Position numbers and translations under genes: made by a program
Assembly: GCA_910585565.1 (NCBI GenBank)
Contig: CAJUFC010000038.1
Span: 1-9,033, forward strand
Direction of reading: 5' to 3'
DNA length: 9,033 bases
Source of the DNA: an uncultured Eggerthellaceae bacterium
GTDB taxonomy: Bacteria; Actinomycetota; Coriobacteriia; Coriobacteriales; Eggerthellaceae
Notes under the pieces: model-generated
Databases searched by the model: none
The model's input: only the letters and a program-made list of their open reading frames with translations
What the model was told of the DNA's origin: nothing
In this document: one piece after another, positions 1 through 5,656 of the stretch
Position numbering within the stretch: the stretch's first letter is position 1
How the letters are laid out: every line of letters starts with the position of its first letter

Positions 1-2427
1 GCCCCAGCCCATCGTGAGCGTGTTGGTGGCCGCGTCGTAGGATGTGCCGTCTCCGGTTACCGTGACTTCGCCGAGGGTATAGCCTGCTTTGGGTGCGACG
101 GTGAATTTGTCGCCGACTTTTGCCTTAGTGCCGCTACCAGCCCACGAGCTGCCGTTTTGAGGGGTAATGACGGCGGAGGAACCACCATCCGGAATAACGC
201 TGAGTACATTGTGGGCCGGCGCAGCCGTGGCATAGAGATACCCGCCGGTAAATTGCCAGTAAGAAATGTGTGAATTCAACATATTAGGCAAGCCCTGGGT
301 AAAAACGTTATCATGGGGATAATCACCCGCGGGCAAATACTTATAAAACCCGGTTATGTAATAGTCGTCCCGAGGAACAAAAACAAACGCGACGTAAGTA
401 GTCTCTGCCGTAGGCGACGCCACGCCTCTCGTATGGCAAGTAGAGGCATACACACACCGACGACCATTTACCTCAACCGTGAGGACGGCAGTGCTCCCAT
501 GAGAGTTGTATGAACCATAGTAATCCGAGACGAAATCACTCGAACTTACGAGCTGACCGGAGGATACGATTTCCTCAGGAGTCGCATGGGACGATTCTAT
601 CGAATCGCCGACTACATGTCTGTCCATCAGATAGTACACGTCATAATAGCTGCTCAAGAGAACGCTACTATTATGGTAGTCCAGGGTTGTGGTTGGAAGC
701 GGAGTTGAATATCCTTCTAAGTCTGTAGGAGTATTAATCGGCGAATCAAGATGTCCGGCCGCATAAGGGCTTATGTCGTCCGAAGATGCGATTGCCTCCT
801 CGCCTCCGTCAACGGGTTGCTCCCCTACGGCAGGATCTTCGGCCGTCGGCTGCTGCCCCGTTGTCTGTGATTTCGCCCCAACAAGAGATCCCACAAAGGC
901 GTCGGAGCCGACCATGGTGCCCGAGCCCGACTGCACGTCTGCTAGCGACGCGCAGTCGGCGAAGGCCTCGCCGCCAATGTAGGTGGCGCCTTCGGGAATG
1001 GCGACGCTCTCGAGGGCGGTGCCCTTGAAGGCGGCGTAGTCGATGGTCTTGAGGGTCGAGGGCAGGCTCACCTCTTTCAGGTTGGTGCAGCCGGCGAAGG
1101 CGGACTCGCCTATCGCCGTTATGCCCTCGGGAATCGTGACGGAGGTCAGGAAGACCGCGCCCTCGAAGGCGCGGGGCTCTACCTGGGTCACCTGGTAGGT
1201 GACGTCGTCCACCTTGGCGTAGGCGGGAAGGTCCACGCGTGCGGGCGTGGCCGACTTGTCGCCAGCCCACCGAATCGAGAGGTCCATGCTGGCCTGATAG
1301 GAGAAGGAGAGCCCGGCCTGCGGGTCCTCGCCCCGACGGGCCGCCTTCTCGGCTGCCTCCTCGGGGGTGAGCTCGAGGTGGCTCTTGCCATTCTCGAGCG
1401 GAGTGACGAGAGACCTGTCTTCCATGGCACCGTCCTCGGAGACGGCGTTCACGCCCTCGATCTCCCCGAAGGGCGCTCCCATGATGATCTGGCTTGTGTC
1501 GAACCCATAGTGGAACCACGTCTTGCGCTTCTCGAGCATGTCGGTCTTCTCGGACAATGCCACGCTGCCGCTCACGCGCTCGGCGCCCTCGCCGGTGACG
1601 GCATAGTTGGTGCCGGGCACGACGACGGTGAGCGCTGCGATCTGCTCGTCGGTGAACGCGCCGGGCTTGGTCACGTTGCCCTCGCCGTCCGTCTCGGCAG
1701 ACGCGATCGACTCCATCTTGCCAAACGACATGACGGTCTCGAGCGCCGCCGCGTCGACGAACGCGCCAGGCGCTATCGCCTTGCACTCGAGCGGGATGCG
1801 AGCGACCACCATGGCGGGAGGCGCCCACACGAGCTCGAGGGCGTCGTCGGCGAAGGCCGTGCCGTCAGAGCTCGCCTGCCCCTCGGCAGAGCGGAACAGC
1901 ATGCCCGCGACAGAGGAGTAGGCGCCCTTGCCAGCCGCGCCCTCGGAGCCATCCGCGACGCTTCCGTCGCCCTCGGCAGCCGCACCGCCCGAGGCGACCT
2001 CAACAGACGCCAGCGCCGGGAACGCGGCTGCAAGCCCCTCGGTCCTCACGCTCTCCACCGCCTGCGGCAGCGTCAGCGACGTGACGCCCTCGGCCACCTG
2101 GCCCTCGGCGATCTCGACGGCCTTCACCGTCGCGCCATCGCCCACCGTCTCGGGAACGACGAGCGCGCCCTCGAGCACAGCACTCTCCTCGAACCCGACA
2201 AGCGTGGCCGCGCCGTCGGCTACCACATAGCGCAGGCCATTGTCGGCAACCTCGGCGCCGTCAGCCTCTGCGTCACCGTTGGCGCCTCGCAGCGCCACGT
2301 CCCCGCCGCTCGTCGCAGGACGGTCCGCAGGCTCGTCGGCGAACGCCTGCGGCAGCCCGGCCGCCGGCACCATCGTCACCGCCAGCAGCATCGCCAGCGC
2401 GACGGAGACAAAGCGGGTGGCAGCCAT
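1..2427 (-). CDS. Secreted BspA-like leucine-rich-repeat surface protein, 3' end cut by window edge
   Basis: One uninterrupted frame of 809 codons runs from an ATG at 2427 to base 1, with no stop in the window. Residues 1-30 form a signal peptide: an Arg, a hydrophobic core, and an AFA-DE cleavage site after residue 30. Residues about 170-235 look like degenerate LRR_5 units. Residues about 410-500 carry clear BspA-type repeats (VTIPEG..., IGESAFAGC, LKEVSLPSTLKTI, IGGEAFADC). Residues about 513-743 are a Ser/Tyr-rich, non-repeat domain encoded by much less GC-rich DNA. The last 65 residues resemble an InlB-type beta repeat (AKVGDKFTVAPKAGYTLGEV). The protein is probably exported and surface-exposed, binding host or matrix ligands; that role is inferred from the family. 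The anchor, if any, lies outside the window. A weak ribosome site (AGGGTGG, 4 nt before the ATG) and the signal peptide favour 2427. An in-frame ATG at 2535 would add 36 residues. Confidence 0.85.
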   Translation of the reverse strand, partial: MAATRFVSVALAMLLAVTMVPAAGLPQAFADEPADRPATSGGDVALRGANGDAEADGAEVADNGLRYVVADGAATLVGFEESAVLEGALVVPETVGDGATVKAVEIAEGQVAEGVTSLTLPQAVESVRTEGLAAAFPALASVEVASGGAAAEGDGSVADGSEGAAGKGAYSSVAGMLFRSAEGQASSDGTAFADDALELVWAPPAMVVARIPLECKAIAPGAFVDAAALETVMSFGKMESIASAETDGEGNVTKPGAFTDEQIAALTVVVPGTNYAVTGEGAERVSGSVALSEKTDMLEKRKTWFHYGFDTSQIIMGAPFGEIEGVNAVSEDGAMEDRSLVTPLENGKSHLELTPEEAAEKAARRGEDPQAGLSFSYQASMDLSIRWAGDKSATPARVDLPAYAKVDDVTYQVTQVEPRAFEGAVFLTSVTIPEGITAIGESAFAGCTNLKEVSLPSTLKTIDYAAFKGTALESVAIPEGATYIGGEAFADCASLADVQSGSGTMVGSDAFVGSLVGAKSQTTGQQPTAEDPAVGEQPVDGGEEAIASSDDISPYAAGHLDSPINTPTDLEGYSTPLPTTTLDYHNSSVLLSSYYDVYYLMDRHVVGDSIESSHATPEEIVSSGQLVSSSDFVSDYYGSYNSHGSTAVLTVEVNGRRCVYASTCHTRGVASPTAETTYVAFVFVPRDDYYITGFYKYLPAGDYPHDNVFTQGLPNMLNSHISYWQFTGGYLYATAAPAHNVLSVIPDGGSSAVITPQNGSSWAGSGTKAKVGDKFTVAPKAGYTLGEVTVTGDGTSYDAATNTLTMGWG

Positions 2428-2835
2428 CCAACCACCCTGCGGGCGGTGAGCAGACTGAAGTCCCGCCCCTACTCCTCGCGGAACCAGCGAGGTGCCGCCG
2501 GCTCGTTCTCTTGTTTTTCGGGAAACGCCACTCATGTTTACGCCACCCGCCTTTCTCGATTTATCGCTTTCCAACACCGAGTGTTTTCGTTCCAAATCAT
2601 CTACTTTTATCGCTCTCATATTTCAAATGGATAAAATTTGCTATCCCAAAAAAATTTGGCCCCCACCGTATGCATCCTTGTCCCATCAATCCCCTCCATC
2701 AGTAGACACGTTCGCCACTTTGCGACTGGTTATATGTCAACGCCGCCCCAAAAGCAACGTTATCGAAACCGATTCCCCCCAAATCTCCACATTTGGCGAC
2801 CCACCCACCCCGTCTCTTTGAGTCGCCTTCCCCGC
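2428..2835. other. Gap between the ATPase stop and the surface-protein start; leader region of the surface protein
   Basis: These 408 bp lie between two minus-strand genes. The middle (about 2560-2660) is clearly AT-rich compared with the genes and should hold the surface-protein promoter and leader. The best sigma-70-like pair I see on the minus strand is TTGCTT (2752-2757) and TATAAC (2729-2734) with a 17-bp spacer, which is only a moderate match. Short inverted repeats are present: CCAAAT/ATTTGG (2779-2784 and 2791-2796), GGATA/TATCC near 2630-2646, and CCAAA/TTTGG at 2646-2659. None is a convincing terminator or a recognised riboswitch. A degenerate copy of the dispersed repeat lies at 2795-2827. 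An in-frame ATG at 2535 means the last 108 bp before 2427 could be coding. Confidence 0.5.
2795..2827 (+). repeat. Dispersed intergenic repeat, copy A (short, degenerate)
   Basis: It opens with GGCGACCC, carries the core ACCCCGTCTCTTTGAGT at 2807-2823, and closes with GTCGCC, giving a perfect 6-bp inverted end pair (GGCGAC/GTCGCC). It lacks the second TTTGGGTT unit seen in copies B to D. It lies 8 bp past the stop of the ATPase gene. Confidence 0.55.
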
Positions 2836-4098
2836 CTAGGGCGCAAGGCAAGTCACCGGCACCACACACACGCCATCGTCGCGCTGATAGGCATATCCTC
2901 CCGGCGTCAGCACTGCCATGACGGCAGGTGTGCCCATGATGCTGCGATTCACTTTCTCAGCCAGCTTGGTCAGGCTCTTTGCCGCCGCATCGACCTGCGC
3001 CGAGCCCAGCTTGACTTCGAATAGCCCGTATCGTCCGTCTTCCAACTTGAGGACGATATCGACCTCAAGGCCAGTATTGTCGCGGTAATGGTACACCTTG
3101 CCGCCCAAGGCCTCTGCGTAGACGCGCAAATCGCGGACGCATAGCGTCTCGAACAGCATGCCGAATGTGGACAGGTCGGCGAAGAGCCGTCGCGGCGTGG
3201 CCCCGAGCGCAGCCGCGGCAATTGAGGGGTCAACGAAGTAGCACGCCGGTGTCGTGACGATACGCGATTTTGCATGCAGCGACGGCGACCACGCCGGAGC
3301 GTCCTCGATTACATACAGATTGCGCAGAGCCGCAACGTAGGCGTTTACCGTTTCGCGTGAAAGTTCGCTGCCGCGCTCTTTCACGTCTTTGCGGATTGTG
3401 CCCATGTCGGCCTGCGTGGCACTGCAGCGCGCATATGCCTGAGCAATCAGCCGCGCATATCGCGGGCTGCGCGCGACGCCATCGACGCGCGAGATGTCCT
3501 CTTCGGCAATCGCCGTCAGATAGTCATGTGCCATGCGCAGCGATGCGCGCTGGCTACCGACGGTCACCGCACGCGGCCAGCCTCCCCGACAGGTCAGATA
3601 TGCCAGCGTCTCGACGTCGGCTGCAGATTCCCCTTGCGTGGCATCGGGGCTATCGAAGAGCCGCGCAAGGGACACGTCCCCCGTGGAATCCCGCGACTCG
3701 TACAGGGACATGGGACGCATATCGAGAAAGGACATGCGGCCAGTGCCCGTATGGCGCGGTCGACGCTCGGGCGTCGCCGAGCCGGTGAGCATGAATTGGC
3801 CTGGCTCGTCGTCGAGATCAACCGCAAAGCGGACGGCGTCCCAGAGCTGTGGAGCCTCCTGCCACTCATCTATCAGCCGCGGCCGTGCGCCCTGCAGCAG
3901 CATCGACGGCTTGGCCTCGGCGAGAGCGAGGTTGTTCTCGCGGGTGTCTGGGTCCTGCATGAAGACCGTGCTCTCGGCCTGCTGCAGGGCCGTTGCCGTC
4001 TTGCCGCACCATTTGGGACCGCGAACGACAACGGCCCCTGCATATGTCAGCTTGTCCGCCAGCTCGGCATCCACAATACGAGGAAGATATTCACGCAT
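2836..4098 (-). CDS. AAA_14/DUF4143 family ATPase with a nuclease-like C-terminal domain
   Basis: This 420-residue protein has the length and order of the AAA_14-DUF4143 family. Residues 1-130 are a P-loop ATPase: Walker A GPKWCGKT at 27-34, Walker B RLIDEWQ at 74-80, and a sensor-like LTGSATP at 104-110. Residues about 205-365 are the DUF4143 part. Its EVDIVL (345-350) and LFEVKLG (359-365) fit the D...ExK core of PD-(D/E)XK nuclease-like folds. The family is widespread and usually solitary, and its cellular role is not firmly established. Nothing beside it here points to a toxin-antitoxin or defence partner. The start is the ATG at 4098, with AAGGA at 4108-4112, 9 nt upstream. The gene is separated from the upstream exonuclease gene by 189 bp holding its own candidate promoter and tandem repeats, so it is probably transcribed independently and may be autoregulated. 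The motifs look intact. Confidence 0.9.
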   Translation of the reverse strand: MREYLPRIVDAELADKLTYAGAVVVRGPKWCGKTATALQQAESTVFMQDPDTRENNLALAEAKPSMLLQGARPRLIDEWQEAPQLWDAVRFAVDLDDEPGQFMLTGSATPERRPRHTGTGRMSFLDMRPMSLYESRDSTGDVSLARLFDSPDATQGESAADVETLAYLTCRGGWPRAVTVGSQRASLRMAHDYLTAIAEEDISRVDGVARSPRYARLIAQAYARCSATQADMGTIRKDVKERGSELSRETVNAYVAALRNLYVIEDAPAWSPSLHAKSRIVTTPACYFVDPSIAAAALGATPRRLFADLSTFGMLFETLCVRDLRVYAEALGGKVYHYRDNTGLEVDIVLKLEDGRYGLFEVKLGSAQVDAAAKSLTKLAEKVNRSIMGTPAVMAVLTPGGYAYQRDDGVCVVPVTCLAP

Positions 4099-4161
4099 GA
4101 GAGGCGTTCCTTACGTCACTTTTGTGCAAGTGTCATTTTCAATATAATGCCTGGTAGATTG

Positions 4162-4191
4162 ATTGTATTAGGCACTTTGCAGTGTTTTTAA
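4162..4191 (-). promoter_or_regulatory. Candidate sigma-70-type promoter of the AAA/DUF4143 gene
   Basis: On the minus strand, TTAAAA (4186-4191) and TACAAT (4162-4167) are separated by 18 bp, and TACAAT lies 63 bp before the ATG. The -10 matches the consensus at five of six positions and the -35 at four. The -35 lies inside the first unit of the tandem repeat, so a protein bound there could block or assist polymerase. This is predicted by eye only. Confidence 0.4.
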
Positions 4192-4229
4192 CCTACACTT
4201 TGCAACGTTTTCAACCTACACTTCGCAAT
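4173..4229. repeat. 23-bp tandem repeat upstream of the AAA/DUF4143 gene (2.5 units), possible operator
   Basis: Unit 1 (4173-4195) and unit 2 (4196-4218) are head-to-tail and identical at 20 of 23 positions. Both start CACTTTGCA and end AACCTA. A third, partial unit begins at 4219 (CACTTCGCAA). The spacing of 23 bp is about two helical turns, which suits cooperative binding on one DNA face. A looser relative may lie at 4115-4141, between the promoter and the start codon. The repeats overlap the candidate -35 and extend upstream of it. An operator role is inferred. Confidence 0.6.
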
Positions 4230-4237
4230 TGGGTTTA

Positions 4238-4277
4238 GGCGACCCGTCACCCTGTCCTTTTGGGTTCTTTTGGGTTG
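4238..4277 (+). repeat. Dispersed intergenic repeat, copy B
   Basis: It starts GGCGACCC and has the core ACCCTGTCCTTTTGGGTT at 4249-4266, followed by a second TTTTGGGTT. It lies just past the exodeoxyribonuclease III stop, between that gene and the ATPase promoter repeats. Compared with copy C it lacks the closing GGTCGCC arm, so it looks truncated on that side. Confidence 0.65.
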
Positions 4278-4287
4278 CAGCTATGAA

Positions 4288-5073
4288 CTAGATGTCGAGC
4301 GCAAGGCCGATGGGGCAGTGGTCGCTGCCGAGCACCTCGTCGTAGATGGAAGCCGCCTCGATGCGGTCGACCAGCGACTGGCTGACAAGGAAATAGTCGA
4401 TGCGCCAGCCAGCGTTCGTGAGGCGCGCACGATGCTGATAGCTCCACCAAGTGTAGTGGCCGCCTTCGTCGGGATGCAGCTCGCGATAGGTGTCGACGAA
4501 GCCAGCGGCAATCAGCTCGTCCAGCTTGCCGCGCTCCTCGTCGGAGAATCCGGATGCGCCGCGATTGGGACCCGGGTTCTTGAGATCGATATCCTCGTGC
4601 GCAACGTTGAAGTCGCCACACATGACGACAGGCTTGGCCGGGGCCGAGGAGCCATCCGGCAGCGTTCCTTCGACCAGTCCGCTCGTGAACTCGCGGAACG
4701 CGTCGTCCCACTGCATCCGGTGGTCGATGCGCGCAAGACCCATCTGCGAGTTGGGTGTGTACACGTTCACGAACCACAGCTCGTCGAACTCGAGCGCGCA
4801 GATGCGGCCTTCGCGGTCGAGATATTCGTCGCCCAGCCCATGCAGCACGCGCAGGGGCTCTTCGCGCGTGAACACCGCCGTGCCCGAATAGCCCTTCTTC
4901 TCGGCATAGCTGAAGTATTGGTGATAGCCGGGCAGCTCAAGCTCCACCTGGTCGGGATGGCACTTCGTCTCCTGTATGGCAAAGACGTCAGCGCCAAACT
5001 GGTCGAACACCTCGTAGAAGTTCTTCTTGAGGACGGCGCGCAGGCCGTTTACGTTCCACGATACGAATCTCAT
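4288..5073 (-). CDS. xth: Exodeoxyribonuclease III (AP endonuclease, Xth/ExoA type)
   Basis: This 261-residue protein matches the family length (E. coli Xth 268). It removes nucleotides 3' to 5' from duplex DNA and cuts the backbone at abasic sites in base-excision repair, in the cytoplasm and with Mg2+. The endonuclease/exonuclease/phosphatase motifs are all present: WNVNG with N7 at 6-10; QETK with the metal-binding E35; YTPNSQ at 105-110; GDFN with D154 and N156; DYFLV with D226; and SDH with D251 and H252 near the C terminus. A strong ribosome site (GGAGG, 5079-5083) lies 5 nt before the ATG at 5073. It follows rlmH after 85 bp that are largely filled by a dispersed repeat. No terminator is evident between them, so readthrough is possible. 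I see no missing residue or unusual insert. Confidence 0.96.
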   Translation of the reverse strand: MRFVSWNVNGLRAVLKKNFYEVFDQFGADVFAIQETKCHPDQVELELPGYHQYFSYAEKKGYSGTAVFTREEPLRVLHGLGDEYLDREGRICALEFDELWFVNVYTPNSQMGLARIDHRMQWDDAFREFTSGLVEGTLPDGSSAPAKPVVMCGDFNVAHEDIDLKNPGPNRGASGFSDEERGKLDELIAAGFVDTYRELHPDEGGHYTWWSYQHRARLTNAGWRIDYFLVSQSLVDRIEAASIYDEVLGSDHCPIGLALDI

Positions 5074-5078
5074 GCGAA

Positions 5079-5083
5079 CCTCC
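5079..5083 (-). promoter_or_regulatory. Ribosome binding site of xth
   Basis: GGAGG on the minus strand, 5 nt upstream of the ATG at 5073. It is the clearest Shine-Dalgarno site in the window and fixes the start of the exonuclease. Confidence 0.8.
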
Positions 5084-5101
5084 GCTCGCTCGTTGTTTCA
5101 G

Positions 5102-5157
5102 CAGGCGACCCATTTACCCCGTCCCTTTGGGTTCTTTGGGTTGGCTCAGGTCGCCTG
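5102..5157 (+). repeat. Dispersed intergenic repeat, copy C (most complete, 9-bp inverted ends)
   Basis: CAGGCGACC (5102-5110) and GGTCGCCTG (5149-5157) are a perfect 9-bp inverted pair that encloses the core ACCCCGTCCCTTTGGGTT (5116-5133) and a second CTTTGGGTTGG. It ends 1 bp before the rlmH stop codon and fills most of the 85-bp gap to xth. In RNA it could fold as a long stem-loop, but no T-run follows, so it is not a standard intrinsic terminator. Confidence 0.75.
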
Positions 5158-5158
5158 G

Positions 5159-5638
5159 TCATTTGTGGTAGGGCTCGTTGCGGTTGATCTTGAAGGCGCG
5201 GTAGAGCTGTTCGAGGATGACGACACGCGCCAGGTTGTGAGGCAGCGTGATGCGACCGAGCGACCAGCGCACGTTCGCCCGCTGGCGAACAGGGTCATCC
5301 ACGCCGCACGAGCCGCCAATCACCAGCGCAACGTCGTTGGTGCCCTCGAGCACCAGCGCATCCAGTCGGCTGGCGATGTCCTCGCTCGCGACGGTCTTGC
5401 CGCCAATGTCGAGGAGGACAACGTAGACGTTCGGCAGCGCGTCTAGCGCTTGAACGATAGACGCGCTCTCCTGGGCGCGAGCCTTGGCCTCGCCACCCGC
5501 GCGTGCCGGGTCGATGTCAGGCAGCTCGCGCACCTCCACGACAGCATAGGCCGACAGCCTCTTGAGGTATTCGGCGCACGCAGCCGTCCAGAACTGCTCT
5601 TTCAGCTTGCCAACCGCTATGACCGTAATGTGCATCAT
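5159..5638 (-). CDS. rlmH: 23S rRNA (pseudouridine1915-N3)-methyltransferase RlmH
   Basis: The 159-residue length matches RlmH (155 in E. coli). The enzyme is a small SPOUT-class methyltransferase. It uses S-adenosylmethionine to methylate pseudouridine 1915 in helix 69 of 23S rRNA, acting as a dimer on assembled 70S ribosomes. The start is typical (ITVIAVGKLKE). The SAM-binding knot is visible as LLDIGGKTVASEDIA (75-89), IGGSCGVD (107-114) and LPHNLARVVILEQLYRA (132-148). The conserved C-terminal PYHK (156-159) is intact. Two adjacent ATGs (5638 and 5635) could start it, and homologues usually have a single Met here. Its ribosome site is weak. The start lies 18 bp past the stop of murT-gatD, which suggests cotranscription and perhaps translational coupling. 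Confidence 0.96.
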   Translation of the reverse strand: MMHITVIAVGKLKEQFWTAACAEYLKRLSAYAVVEVRELPDIDPARAGGEAKARAQESASIVQALDALPNVYVVLLDIGGKTVASEDIASRLDALVLEGTNDVALVIGGSCGVDDPVRQRANVRWSLGRITLPHNLARVVILEQLYRAFKINRNEPYHK

Positions 5639-5656
5639 ATTGTGGGCACCGGGAGT

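Noticed and set aside
809..1828. 339-codon open frame on the minus strand
   Set aside because: It is Arg-rich and low complexity, in a different frame from the LRR protein over the same bases. Only the LRR frame makes protein-like sequence.
1378..2634. 418-codon open frame on the plus strand
   Set aside because: It is antisense to the surface-protein gene. The translation is His/Arg/Leu-rich with no recognisable domain, typical of the complement of a GC-rich coding region, while the minus frame has a signal peptide and LRR motifs.
2646..2659. CCAAA/TTTGG hairpin with an A/T loop considered as a terminator
   Set aside because: The stem is only 5 bp and AT-rich, with no T-run at the right place on either strand.
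2836..4098. AAA/DUF4143 gene considered as part of a defence or toxin-antitoxin system
   Set aside because: It stands alone with no small partner gene, nuclease operon or mobile-element gene beside it, so such a role cannot be supported from this window.
4173..4229. Tandem repeats considered as a CRISPR fragment
   Set aside because: The units are directly contiguous with no spacers, and no cas gene is present.
4270..5187. 305-codon open frame on the plus strand
   Set aside because: It is the antisense shadow of exodeoxyribonuclease III, which has complete catalytic motifs on the minus strand.
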